Virus record (IMG/VR): IMGVR_UViG_3300037054_000044
Coordinates: 1 to 64,000 of that record
Direction: 5' to 3' (one strand)
Source of the DNA: a virus
DNA: 64,000 nucleotides
A program made the position numbers and the translations under genes. Positions 16,961 to 26,927 of this stretch are shown piece by piece. The notes under the pieces are model-generated. The model ran no database searches. It saw nothing but the letters and a program-made list of their open reading frames with translations, and was not told the origin of the DNA. The stretch's first letter is position 1, and each line of letters begins with the position of its first letter.

Positions 16961-17338
16961 ATGTCTAGCGTAGTTTCAGTAATCACACTCTCGGAAATTT
17001 GCTTCCCAGATATCACAGGAAAAACTTTGCAGGCGTGGGGCCAAGTAATCTTCTCGGCAGGCACCTATGTTGCTGGGGGACTCGTTATGGGTCTTCTGCA
17101 GTATGCCGACACGTGCACCGTTGACTTCAACGGGTTCCTTCGTTGCACCGCATGGGGTGAGGATGTAATCACTGCCACGGTTGGCGGCTATGAATATCAC
17201 TATAGCCCAGTTGGTGACGTTCTTCAGATCACCCTCAATGGGGTTGAGCTAGTAGCTGGCACACCACTCCCAGCGGCAGTCCTCAATGACACTGTGCTGT
17301 TCTTGGCAGTGTGGAACAGAACCACGGTTCTGGGATAA
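16961..17338 (+). CDS. Virion beta-domain protein, paralogue of the adhesin C-terminus
   Basis: The 125-residue product aligns over its length with the C-terminal domain of the next gene: LSEICFPDITGK vs LSELCFPDITGK, YEYHYSP vs IKYHYSP, LNGVEL vs YLGVEL. It therefore looks like a free-standing copy of that domain, probably a surface or capsid-decoration unit. Biological role unknown. Confidence 0.65.
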   Translation: MSSVVSVITLSEICFPDITGKTLQAWGQVIFSAGTYVAGGLVMGLLQYADTCTVDFNGFLRCTAWGEDVITATVGGYEYHYSPVGDVLQITLNGVELVAGTPLPAAVLNDTVLFLAVWNRTTVLG

Positions 17339-17347
17339 GGAGCACAC

Positions 17348-18382
17348 ATGCCTTTAACAATTGATCAACAACTGGCATCGGCAGATGCGTTTGCGATCCT
17401 TGGAGCGTCCACGGTTACCAACTCAGGTGCCACCGTTATCACAGGTGGGAACCTTGGGTTGTCCCCTGGAACTTCGGTGACTGGGTTTCCACCCGGCATC
17501 GTTGTTGCCCCATCGGTACAACACATCACCGACGCAATTGCACTACAAGCACAGACTGATGCTCTGGCAGCTTGGAACGTCTATAAGAACTTGGCTCCAG
17601 GCACGATACTTACTCAACTTGCTGGACAAGTTCTTACCGCTGGAACTTACACAGCGTCTAGCACGTTGGACCTGTCCGTGGGTGGAACCTTAACCCTAAG
17701 TGGACCTGGAAACTTCATTTTCCAAGTAGGATCAGCACTAACCATCAACGTAGGAGCAACGGTGCTTCTGACGAACGGCGCACTCGCCAAGAACGTCTTT
17801 TGGCAAGTAGGCAGTTCGGCCACCATCGGAACATCAGCCGTGATGGTTGGAGATGTCGTTGCACTAGCGTCCGTGTCGTTAGGCACAGGCGCATCCTTGG
17901 CTGGCAGAGCCATCGGATTGACCGGAGCAGTTACATTGCTCGGCAATGCGGTCACTATAGCCGCAGGCGGTGTCATCCCTGTTCCTCCATTCCCAGTAAC
18001 AACTTCCTCAGTAGCGGCTACGGTCTCTACTTTGTCAGAACTTTGCTTTCCTGACATAACGGGAAAAGTTATTAGGGCTTGGGGACTAGTGACACTTACC
18101 CCAGGTGGGTACACTGTAGGCGGCATTCCGTTCGGGTTGTTTCCGTTCTTGGATGTGCGCACTGTGGATGTCAACGCATTCCTGAAGTGCGACGTGTACG
18201 GCGAAGAGCCGCTGACGAGCACCACTGCTGGAATCAAGTACCACTACAGCCCTACGACTGATGCACTCCAGATTCTTTACCTTGGAGTTGAACTTTCAGC
18301 CAGTCAAACACTTCCCGCTGGAGTTTTGGCTGATGTGCTTCTGTTCGAAGCATGGGTTGACCGCACGTCGGTGAGAGGATAA
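17348..18382 (+). CDS. DUF3494 ice-binding-like adhesin fused to a beta-domain
   Basis: Residues about 10-205 match the DUF3494 beta-solenoid of ice-binding proteins: FAILGASTVTNSGATVITG, LGLSPGTSVTGFPPG, TLTLSGPGNFIFQVGSAL, NVFWQVGSSATIGTSAVM, then ...GASLAGRAIGLTGAVTLLGN. The C-terminal 125 residues are the paralogous domain described for the preceding gene. In a phage the solenoid may bind a surface glycan or particle. Ice binding cannot be claimed from family alone. Confidence 0.85.
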   Translation: MPLTIDQQLASADAFAILGASTVTNSGATVITGGNLGLSPGTSVTGFPPGIVVAPSVQHITDAIALQAQTDALAAWNVYKNLAPGTILTQLAGQVLTAGTYTASSTLDLSVGGTLTLSGPGNFIFQVGSALTINVGATVLLTNGALAKNVFWQVGSSATIGTSAVMVGDVVALASVSLGTGASLAGRAIGLTGAVTLLGNAVTIAAGGVIPVPPFPVTTSSVAATVSTLSELCFPDITGKVIRAWGLVTLTPGGYTVGGIPFGLFPFLDVRTVDVNAFLKCDVYGEEPLTSTTAGIKYHYSPTTDALQILYLGVELSASQTLPAGVLADVLLFEAWVDRTSVRG

Positions 18383-18386
18383 TAAT

Positions 18387-18638
18387 ATGGCTTTAACTGA
18401 ACGAGACATCAACGGGAGTCCCTTCTCCGTTGGTGATGAAGTACAAGTACGTGGCAGAGTTACCTCCATCACGGGGGCTTCTGGTGCCACAGATGGCGTT
18501 GGAGGCGCGGCAGACAGTGTGCTAGTCACAGTGGACATGCCAGGAAACATCGGAGACAAAGTAGCTACCGTAACTGTGAGCCCTGTGCAGTGCCGCAGAG
18601 CCGCAGCCAAGGCAGCTACAGGGGTCAACCCTAGTTAA
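18387..18638 (+). CDS. Hypothetical protein, small beta-barrel-like (83 aa)
   Basis: The pattern GDEVQVRGRVTSITGASG followed by SVLVTVDMPG resembles KOW/OB-like small barrels. A similar organisation recurs at 46162-46548 (NDAVSIIGKVVAVSGIGS). Not recognised beyond that. Confidence 0.6.
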   Translation: MALTERDINGSPFSVGDEVQVRGRVTSITGASGATDGVGGAADSVLVTVDMPGNIGDKVATVTVSPVQCRRAAAKAATGVNPS

Positions 18639-18861
18639 CTTGTAGAAGGACTCGACACCAATCGAGCAGGGCGTGAGATACGCCCAAACGTACACAACTA
18701 AAATCTAAAGCAAGCACCCGTGAGAGTCGGGGGACGACGACGAGATCGCTCGTAGAAAACACTTCGCAAGGTCACCGCTCGGATGCGACCTTGTTCTGCT
18801 GTTGTTTTAAGTTCGCGGCCAGCAGCGCGTACGGCGGGGCACTACCGCTATTGGAGCATAC
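18639..18861 (+). other. Structured intergenic region
   Basis: No gene seen. It holds at least four hairpins: CTCG/CGAG, GGGCGT/ACGCCC, CGAGatcgCTCG, and AAGGTC/GACCTT around a 13-nt loop. The first two stand right after a stop codon, as in the HEG leaders, but no endonuclease follows. No group I P7 pair was found. It may be an untranslated regulatory RNA or the remnant of an HEG cassette. Confidence 0.4.
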
Positions 18862-19455
18862 ATGGCATTCTTAACACTAGCACAACTGACCAAAGCGCAG
18901 GCCGAGGCAGAGGGTTTCCAAAACGGACCCCAACCAGCGCTAAACACTGCGAACTTAGAGACGCAGCGCATAGAAGGCAATACGCAAGTTGCGACTACAT
19001 CTCCAACTCCGTATTACCCTTCGCAAGAAACACCAAATTTGCAACTGTCCACACGGGACATGGCATCGGAACTTGCCAACAACTTTGTCATTCTGGACAG
19101 CATCATAGCGAGTGTTCCTGTCATTTCACAGAGACTTCAACTGCTCAACGCCACTACTGCACAATCGGTTTCTTTGACACCTACCTCTACACAGATGGTT
19201 GCCGTGTCTATGTACCTATCATCGGCGGGGCTGTCGGGAGCAGGGCACGAAGTGCTGGCCACCATCAACTACACCTGTGAACTGGGGCCTGAGGTTATCA
19301 CGGTTACTTTACCTCTGGATGCCCGAACTATCATCATGGAAACATATCCATTGTTGGTACTTGGGGGAACAACTGTTACCCTGAGCACCACGTACGCAGG
19401 TGGAGCAACGAATGACCCGTACAACTTGGACGCCAGATTGGTGCAGATGCCATGA
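18862..19455 (+). CDS. Virion-associated hypothetical protein (197 aa)
   Basis: The N-terminal part is Gln/Ala/Asn-rich. The C-terminal half has alternating beta segments (EVLATINYTCELGPEVITVTL as two strands). It lies among fibre genes and overlaps the next one, so a tail role is likely but unproved. Confidence 0.55.
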   Translation: MAFLTLAQLTKAQAEAEGFQNGPQPALNTANLETQRIEGNTQVATTSPTPYYPSQETPNLQLSTRDMASELANNFVILDSIIASVPVISQRLQLLNATTAQSVSLTPTSTQMVAVSMYLSSAGLSGAGHEVLATINYTCELGPEVITVTLPLDARTIIMETYPLLVLGGTTVTLSTTYAGGATNDPYNLDARLVQMP

Positions 19456-20057
19456 GCGATAACAAGAGAATGGGCAGCACAGCAGTAGACACAAGCACAC
19501 TTGGTGTTCGTTTTGCCGATGGTACGTATCAGACAACAGCCGCAGCTTCATTGAGTCAGTTCGGCAACGTAGTCACTTCGGATGCAACAGGCATTACCAT
19601 TACCGATGCGTTCGGAAACCTGTTCCAGATGACAGACGGCTATGCTTTTTTGTCTCTGGCCAGCAGTGGTGGTGGTCTCTCAGTATTCTACGATGGGACT
19701 ACCTACGGCGCTGCAGTGTCCGATGGAAATGGCAACGCTCTGTTGCTTGGCGATGGATTTGGAAACTTCAACCTATCAAACGAGTCGGGGCACGCAGGTA
19801 TCATAAGTGCATCAGGGGACACCTGCTATGTGTATGGCAGTCCTTTGTACGTTGGAGTAGCTGGCGGGTTCGCTGGATTGAACATCACCACAAGTGGTGT
19901 ATCAATCGTTGGCTCAGTGTTCAGTATACCCAGCAATGTACCAGCCACAGCATCTTCCACTGGAATAGCAGGGCAGATCGCATGGGATTCTACGCGGCTT
20001 TACCTATGCGTGGCCCCCAACACTTGGCTTCGTTCAGCGGTAATGACCACGTGGTAA
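19452..20057 (+). CDS. Tail fibre or tip protein
   Basis: The 201-residue beta-rich protein ends in the common phage fibre closing motif: GIAGQIAWDSTRLYLCVA then NTWLRSAVMTTW. The N-terminus has FADGTYQTTAA, also seen in fibre proteins. Probably trimeric and host-contacting (family inference). Confidence 0.65.
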   Translation: MSDNKRMGSTAVDTSTLGVRFADGTYQTTAAASLSQFGNVVTSDATGITITDAFGNLFQMTDGYAFLSLASSGGGLSVFYDGTTYGAAVSDGNGNALLLGDGFGNFNLSNESGHAGIISASGDTCYVYGSPLYVGVAGGFAGLNITTSGVSIVGSVFSIPSNVPATASSTGIAGQIAWDSTRLYLCVAPNTWLRSAVMTTW

Positions 20058-20076
20058 AAACCAAACGAGGAGCACT

Positions 20077-20256
20077 ATGATGTCAGGAGTTTTGCTGAGA
20101 AAAGGGAAGTCAAACGGACTGGTCAATATGTACCTTGCCGTTCCAGCAGATGACAGTACACACGTGAGCACAGACCGTGTGATCTTTGTACCAGTACCAC
20201 TTGATTCAACATTCAAAGAGTGCGTAGATGCACTTACGAAAACATCGCTGGACTAA
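20077..20256 (+). CDS. Hypothetical protein (59 aa)
   Basis: ATGATG follows CGAGGAG. The product begins MMSGVLLRKGKSNGLVNMYL and ends ...DALTKTSLD. Its stop codon lies inside hairpin 1 of HEG leader C. Function not recognised. Confidence 0.55.
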   Translation: MMSGVLLRKGKSNGLVNMYLAVPADDSTHVSTDRVIFVPVPLDSTFKECVDALTKTSLD

Positions 20257-20320
20257 TTACCCAGCGCTAGTGTGGGGGCGTCTCATAGCGCTCCCATGCA
20301 ACCTACTATGAGAGGGAGCA
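20246..20320 (+). promoter_or_regulatory. Two-hairpin HEG leader C
   Basis: Hairpin 1 is CGCTGG/CCAGCG (20246-20266), overlapping the upstream stop codon. Hairpin 2 is TGGGGGCG/CGCTCCCA with one G-U pair (20273-20296). Then come CCTACTATGAGAGGGAGCA and ATG. Distance to ATG is 75 nt. Confidence 0.6.
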
Positions 20321-20896
20321 ATGAACGTGCAACCAAAGAAGACCGCAGAAGAAATGCGGGAGTACAAACTGAACTGGTACCACGAAAACAAAACACTAAG
20401 CGGTACGCACAGTAACCAGAACACAGGTAAGACCCACTGCATGCACGGGCACGAGTTTACAGAAGAAAATACAATCCTCAAAACGCAACGAGGAAAAGAA
20501 CACAGAGTCTGCAAGATATGCAATAGAAGAGATGCGAGAGTAATGTCAGAGTTTTTGAGAAAGAATTTGGACAAACTGGACCCAGTGCGTAGAGAAAAGT
20601 ACTTGAAGAGAAAACGCAAAGGGCAACTCAAACGTATAGGGTGGACCCCTGAGAGATTCGATGCTGTTTTTGCAGAGCAAGATGAAAAGTGTTGTATTTG
20701 TGGAAAAGTTTTGAATAGAGAAAAAGATCACAACCATGCCGTAGCACACGCTGACCATGAACATTCTGATCCGCCAAAGCCACGAGGCATTCTATGTGGA
20801 AACTGTAACCTTGGAATAGGAAATCTCCAAGAGAACGTAGAAATTATGAAAGCCGCGATATCATACGTGGAGAAATGGAGCAACCTTGGGGCATAA
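20321..20896 (+). CDS. Endonuclease VII-like HNH homing endonuclease next to intron
   Basis: The 191-residue product has CMHGHEFTEENT and CKICNRR knuckles, then CCICGKVLN, ADHEHSDPPKPRGILCGNCN and a LGIGNLQ tail, the endonuclease VII-type HNH. It lies outside the downstream group I intron. Its 3' end overlaps the proposed TTG start of the nozzle-like gene by 11 nt, and the intron begins 16 nt after its stop. Confidence 0.85.
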   Translation: MNVQPKKTAEEMREYKLNWYHENKTLSGTHSNQNTGKTHCMHGHEFTEENTILKTQRGKEHRVCKICNRRDARVMSEFLRKNLDKLDPVRREKYLKRKRKGQLKRIGWTPERFDAVFAEQDEKCCICGKVLNREKDHNHAVAHADHEHSDPPKPRGILCGNCNLGIGNLQENVEIMKAAISYVEKWSNLGA

Positions 20897-23800
20897 CCTC
20901 GAACAGCTCGGTTAACTAAGAAGTAAATAGCCGCTCTGTATAGCAATATGCAGATGATTCATCGAGAGAATTCAGGGAATCACCTAGTAATAGGTCAATC
21001 CTGAGCCGAGCCGCGTAAGCGGAAGGTGCAACGACTATCCCTTAGCAGGGAGTAGGGAACAGTGTTCCCGAAGCACTCGACACCCGTCAGGGTGATGATA
21101 TAGTCTGAACTTGTGGGTAACTACAAGAGAGAAAATGGAAACGATTTTCTCGCAACATACTTGACAGCTTCTTTAGATACGATGGGCGGTCTGGTCACCA
21201 ACTGCAACGCTCAAGACCTTCCCGAAGGTGCCTCCCCAAGGTGCTGGGATTGCGACTTCATTATCGGCAGCGTGTTCACTCGCGCTGGCCTGTCCTCAGT
21301 CTATTCCTATGCATCATCTTTGAACATCACGATGCTGCAAGTAGGCAGTGGCAGCGTTGGTACATTTTCGTACTCAGGAAATTCGACTCCCACGGTGAAC
21401 GAAGGGTTCGTGCTTCAGGGATTCTCAGGAAGCGCACAGTCTCTGAACGGGCAAACGATCTTCGTGATCTACGTCAACGCCATCGCTGGTACCTTCACAG
21501 CCGACGTTGCGCTCCCAGCAGGGACGTACATTAACCTTACGGGAACTGCCGTGTCAATCGTTGGGCAGTTCCTTGGGCCTAACATTCCTACCGCAGCCGT
21601 GTCCGTTGCGCTGAGCGGTGGAAACGCATGGCAGACGCCCAACAATGTCATGGGTACCGTAGGTTACGCAACGGTACTGTCGGGGTCCACGGTAGTCACA
21701 TCTCAAGTACCGCTGCTAGCAGGCAGCCTTCCAATAGGCGGCACCGTACTGTGGAACAACCCTAGTTTCCTGAACCACCCCAGCGGAGGCAACACCTTCG
21801 CCAGCATAACCATTGCTGCAGGGCAGGCGCAGAACCCACTCATAGCGTACAACGGTGCACTTGCAGTCCCAGCCGACGCGATTGTTAACGGCGTAACGGT
21901 TGCAGTGTACGCTGGTAGCATGAATGCAGGTGGTTCACTGAGCATTCAACTGGCAGATGGAGACACAGACACAGCCGTAGGCACAGCAGTGAACATTCCC
22001 TTAGCTGTTAACTCAGCTAAAGTGTACTCTGTTGGTTCTGCATTTTACCAATGGGGCACCACGCTGACGCCAGCCATGTTAAATGGCACGCACCTAGGCG
22101 TGATCGTCAAAGCCGCAGTTACCAGTGGATCGACATTCATCTGGGCCAACGGTGTTATAGTCACGGTGTACTACACTTTGGCAGGAAGTTCTCAGGTACT
22201 GAAGACAACTGGGTATGTGTTCTCTGCCCCCTCGACTGCAGGCGTCACAGGCTTCGGGGTCACATTCCAAGCCTTCACCACAGCGACCAACACACTGAGT
22301 GTGCAGTTGCTGAAGAACGGCATTGCAGTAGGTCAGCCAAAGACGCTGGCTCTTACCACGACTCCCACCATATACTCTTTGGGAGCCCCCAGTGATCTAT
22401 GGGGCAGCACGTGGACGTACGCTGACATCAACAACACGAGTTTCGGCGTAGCCATTGTAGCTTCCGATAGCGGCACGGTCTCTATCAATGACCTAGACGT
22501 TCTGGCCTACATTACGCCAGCACAAGTCAATTTCAACTACGTCAAGTCATACATACAAGATGACGGACAGATCGACACCTTGGCACTGGATGCCTCAGGG
22601 CTCATGTGGAAGGAAGACGTAACGAGTGCCCCCGGAGCACTGGCAGTGGTACTGTCAGGCATACTCCCCGGTTCATTTGCTAAAAGTGCCACAGCCGATA
22701 ATAACGAGTACATCATGTTTTCGGACCTAGCAATAGGAACGGACAGACCCCGCGTCTATTTCAGAGGCGAGCAGTTCCTTCCCCTATCGCAAGGTGGTCC
22801 CGGTGCACCTCCTACGGTCGTGGCATCACAAAGCACGGCAGGCGGTACGTTAGCGGTCACGGATTACTCTTCTGATGGAACGGTTATCACTTTCACCTTC
22901 ACTGCTGTTGCTGGCTTCACGCCCGTCATCAACTCCCTGTACACCATTCAAGGGACAGGCGTAGCAGCGCTGGACAACCAGACGTTTGAAGTCGTTGCCC
23001 CAGTATCTGGCACAACCTTCACAGCGTCGTTCGTGCACACGCCTATTTCCGGCAGCGGATTGGTAGGAGCAACGGCTGTCCCGACAACCTCCTATGGAAT
23101 CACGTCCATCGTGCAGGATGGAAACACTTCTAGTACCCCACTTCAAGTTGGTTCTGTTCCATTCAATGGACAGATCACAACGTGGAGTGCTCAAGGACAG
23201 TTTGGAACTGCAGGAACCACGGTACGGTTCTACTACGGCAGTGCAAACTCTCCGCAGAACCAAAGCCTGTTGGACACCATAGCGGCGTATGGCACAGCGT
23301 ACGTGTACATCGTAAGTACTGCAGCATGGCCGACAGCCACCACCATAGGAAGTGGAACATACCAAGTTATTAATACTGGAACTGCTATACCGGGATTCGG
23401 TGAGCACCAACCTGTGCCGTGGTTTGAAATTGCATACGGCTCCTCTAGCGCAGTAGGTGGTCAGCACTGGGGCGATGCTCTAAACACGGGCAACACAGGG
23501 CATTGGCAACAGACGTTGGCAACCGTCACTACTGCAGTGGCTATACCGGGATTAGGTCCGGGTGGCAACCTTACCATACAAGGTGTGAACACATCTTGGG
23601 ATAAAACTTGGACAGTTCTGCAAGCCTTAAAAAGCAATGTGATGAGCATTAGTAGCGTTTCCATGGATGGAAGCGGTGTGGCAACATACGACTACAATGT
23701 GACCAGCGTTCCTGCGGTACTACCTGCGGCTGGTGAAGAAGTCACCATCACAGGCACTACCAATAGTATTGGTGCTCCGGGGATATTCAACACCGTAGGC

Positions 23801-26221
23801 ATCATCTCCAGTGCCAGCGGAACACAGTTTACAGTCGCAGGGTTTACACCCCCTGCAGGAGGTATTCCAAGTACCCCCCAGTCGGGAGCACAAGCCTCAA
23901 CATCTGGCACACAGTTCACGTTTGATCCGGGTCAGACAGTGCCCAATGGAAGCAGCATCAACACCATCTACGGGAACGTAGGGGCTACTGGTTCAGTGTC
24001 CGTTACTAACGGGGCATTTACCCCCATCGGACAGGGCACCAGACAGGCCGTGGTGTTCTTCATCACAACCAGCGGCTACGAGACAACGCCGTCTTACCCC
24101 GTCACCTTCGACACGACGGCTAATTCTAACTTCCTCACTTTTTCAGGTGTTCCAATAGGACCGCCAGACACCGTGGCGAGGGGAATTGCCATCACCGAGG
24201 CTGGACAAAACGGAGTACCGGGAGCAAACTTCTACGTCATCATGCAACCTGTTAAGGACATAGTAAACAGCGTGCCAGTGACGTACAGTTCTACGATCAT
24301 CAACGACAACACAACCACCGACAACATCCAGTTTACTTTCACCGATGCAGTTCTCTTGAATTCCAGAGAGATCGACATTCAAGGTGACAATCTGTTTAAC
24401 TTGATTGAGTTGGGAAGCGCAGCTTGGGTTGTGCCATATGTTGGTCGCAACTTCTACGGCTTGCAACTGAACAAGATTGACAACTGGTGGACAGGTGGTT
24501 CCCTTGCGTTTGACCAAGGATACTTGCCTGCCGCTGGAGGTAACATTCAACCCTTGGGATGGTCTACACTGAACAGCGTAGATCAGACACTGATTGTCAG
24601 TGCCATAACAGGTGATGCTCTGTATATCAAGAACGTGAGTGGAGCAACTGCTCCTATCACAGGAATGGTGTGGCAGACTGCATACCAAGACTACTACGCA
24701 ACGGCGATCCTTAAACCCAACGTCACTTACTCGGTGAGGGTGTCAGCATATATACCCTCGGGCATCACTGTTGGAAACTTAGTGATTGACTTGACGGATT
24801 ACGTCACTGGTATAGGTGCAGGGTTTGCACCTACGTCGTATGGCTCTTTCACCGTGCCGTTCTCAAGCATGTCAACTAACGACCAAGTGTTCACTGGGAC
24901 ACTGCTAACAGTTCCATTCCTGAACCAAGTATCGCCCAACGTACAGATTCGAGTGTATGGGACGAACATGGCAGCGGGAGCGGACCTTGCAGTTGATCGC
25001 ATCGAAGTGTTCGAGACACTGACGCCTTACCTAAAGGCGCAGGTGTACGGCTCCTATGCGAACCAGCCCGAAGCAATCGACGCCTCAGGTACAGGCGGCA
25101 TCATAGACACAACCTCCGAGAATGCACAGCCGTGCATGGGGGCCTTCGTGATGCACAACCTGTTGTACCTGCTGAAGACGCAAAGCTGGTACTCCACTCA
25201 AGACAATCCAAACTCCGAACCCGGAGGTTGGGGGCTTAACGAGGTCTCGAATAAAGTAGGGACAATCGGAATCAACTCCTATGACACAGGAGAAGAGTGG
25301 TGCATCACCGCATGTCGCTCTGGCATCTATGGCTTCGACGGTGGACAACCTACGAAGATATCACAGGAACTGTGGAATCTCTGGGAGTGCATCAACTGGG
25401 ACGCAGGGAACACCATCGTGCTACGCAACGACGTGGTATCCAAGCGTCTCTATGTTGCTATTCCATTACCCACAGGGACTGACCCTGCCACAAGCAAAGC
25501 GCTCCCCTCGGTAAAATGGTTGCCAGCGGCTCCATACAATCCAACTCCAAATTCACCAAACGTTATGCTGATGATGAACTATCAAGGACTAGCTGACATC
25601 AAAGAAATGATGATGTCTCCCGAAGTCCATACTACGATGTTCGGCACTTTGGCAGCAGTTGACATGAAGCGGAAATGGACTATCTGGAACATCGCAACCC
25701 CAGACATGGAATTCATCATGCAGCAGGACGGAGAGTCAACTCCTCTGTACATCTGCAATGGTATCGCATCTTCCAAGATTTATAAGTTGGATCAGAACAA
25801 GTACTCTGATGACGGCCAGCCAATTAACAGCTTGTACACTACGTACGGGTTCGTCAATGCGGCTAAGGCTGCAACGCTGCCGATCTTTGGATTCCATCGT
25901 AAATTATACACTGTTTTCCAAACATCCATCACAGGAGGACAACTGTACAAGAGCACGGCAACCAACGCAAAGATTAGAATGTTGCCAAACACTCTCAATC
26001 CTAAATTCCCGTATACAGTGCCTGTGGGCATACCATTGGTTGATCCTGCTATGGATGACTACTTCCGCCCAATTAACACAGCGGGTAATCGTATGTTTGT
26101 GGAGGTGAGCAGTTTTGCGGTTGGTAGTTGGTTTAATCTTAGTAAGATACTTATTACTGGAAAAGCCGATCCGCACTCTACGCTCAATCCCACGGGCGGT
26201 GGGAACGCAGGTATTGTGTAA
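20886..26221 (+). CDS. Nozzle-like large tail protein, split by a group I intron
   Basis: Proposed exon 1 is only nine codons (20886-20912, MGHNLEQLG from TTG, with GGAG 5 nt upstream). Exon 2 is 21116-26221, starting GNYKRENGND, giving about 1,710 residues. The protein starts with LDTMGGLVTN, AQDLPEGASPR and FTRAGLSSVYSY, as in T7 gp12-like nozzle proteins, then runs through many beta-sandwich-like repeats to a C-terminal part with MDYFRP-type segments. Without splicing the only start is a GTG at 21113 with no ribosome site. Nozzle role is inference. Confidence 0.65.
20913..21115 (+). ncRNA. ORF-less group I intron (203 nt)
   Basis: The core is clear: P3-like GGGAA, hairpin ACCTagtaatAGGT, CAATCCTGAGCCGAGCC, GGTGCAACGACTAT, hairpins GGGAAC/GTTCCC and CACCC/GGGTG, then GATATAGTCTGAAC with P7 GACTAT/ATAGTC (21033-21038 and 21100-21105). 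P1 is proposed as CAGctCGGT with GCCGctCTG, giving U-G at the 5' splice site after T20912. The final G is 21115. The core is certain; exact ends are less so. Confidence 0.8.
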
Positions 26222-26224
26222 GAC

Positions 26225-26253
26225 TTGACTTTATACTAGGAAACTGGTATAAT
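26225..26253 (+). promoter_or_regulatory. Near-consensus sigma70 promoter within HEG leader D
   Basis: TTGACT (26225-26230), 17-nt spacer, TATAAT (26248-26253). It starts 3 nt after the nozzle gene stop. The -10 box is also the 3' arm of leader hairpin 1, so DNA promoter and inverted repeat coincide. Confidence 0.75.
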
Positions 26254-26315
26254 GATTGTAGTGAGGCTCAGCCGTGAACTGCGCCTCACTGCAAATTCCT
26301 TTCACGGAGGAAACT
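26231..26315 (+). promoter_or_regulatory. Two-hairpin HEG leader D
   Basis: Inverted repeat 1 is TTATACxAG/CTxGTATAA (26231-26252). Hairpin 2 is GTAGTGAGGC/GCCTCACTGC (26258-26292). Then come TTCCTTTCACGGAGGAAACT and ATG; TTCCT can pair with AGGAA over the ribosome site. Distance to ATG is 85 nt. If the promoter fires, only hairpin 2 would be in that transcript. Confidence 0.55.
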
Positions 26316-26915
26316 ATGTTAAAGAAGTGCACAGTTTGCAATGAAGAGTTTGAAGCATATCGGAGCGGCAAATTATGTTCCGATAAGTGTAGAGAAGAAA
26401 AAGAACTACAAAGAAATAGAAAAAGAGCTAGAACCAAAAAGTACCAAGAGCAGCAACGAAGGTACAGAGAAGAACACCGTGTTGTAGCAGTTAAAAGACA
26501 AAGAACATACTATGCTACTCACAAAGATCGACTCAATTCTACGCGCAGAAAGAAATATGCTAAAAACCCAGAGCCTGCAAAGCTGCAAGCAAAGACTTGG
26601 GCGCAGAAGAACAAACAGAGAAAAACTGCGACTGACAAGGCGTGGGTGAAATCTAACCCTGACAAGTTTAAAGCTGCGCAGCATAGACATCGCACTGCTA
26701 AGAAGAGCAACGGTGGTTCCTTCACCGCCGCTGAGTGGAACGCTCTGTGTAAGCATTACCACAACCGTTGCCTGTGCTGTGGAAAACGTAGGAAACTCAC
26801 AGCAGACCACGTGATCCCCGTGTCCAAAGGTGGATCGAGCAATATTAGCAACATTCAACCTCTTTGCGGACCTTGCAATTCTAGCAAAGGAATAAAGAGC
26901 ACAGATTTTAGGTAG
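26316..26915 (+). CDS. HNH homing endonuclease
   Basis: The N-terminus has a zinc knuckle (CTVCNEEF...CSDKCREE), a long Lys/Arg helix follows, and the C-terminus is a classical HNH: HNRCLCCGK, LTADHVIPVSKGG, NIQPLCGPCNSSKG. It is the sister of the gene at 35186-35731, with a nearly identical NGGSFTAAEWN core. The start at 26316 is fixed by ACGGAGG. Confidence 0.88.
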   Translation: MLKKCTVCNEEFEAYRSGKLCSDKCREEKELQRNRKRARTKKYQEQQRRYREEHRVVAVKRQRTYYATHKDRLNSTRRKKYAKNPEPAKLQAKTWAQKNKQRKTATDKAWVKSNPDKFKAAQHRHRTAKKSNGGSFTAAEWNALCKHYHNRCLCCGKRRKLTADHVIPVSKGGSSNISNIQPLCGPCNSSKGIKSTDFR

Positions 26916-26927
26916 AGGGAGAACTCA

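Noticed and set aside
18783-19280. 165-residue + strand frame covering the structured spacer
   Set aside because: Cys/His/Arg/Ser-rich shadow of the gene at 18862, no ribosome site.
20257-21115. A single large intron with the endonuclease inside it
   Set aside because: The endonuclease has the same free-standing leader as six others, and a U-G P1 can be formed downstream of it, so a separate 203-nt intron explains the sequence better.
23000-23467. Long - strand frame antisense to the nozzle-like gene
   Set aside because: Cys/Ser-rich low-complexity shadow of a beta-rich coding sequence.
26231-26252. Inverted repeat as a transcription terminator of the nozzle gene
   Set aside because: AT-rich stem without a T run, and it is built from a near-perfect promoter.
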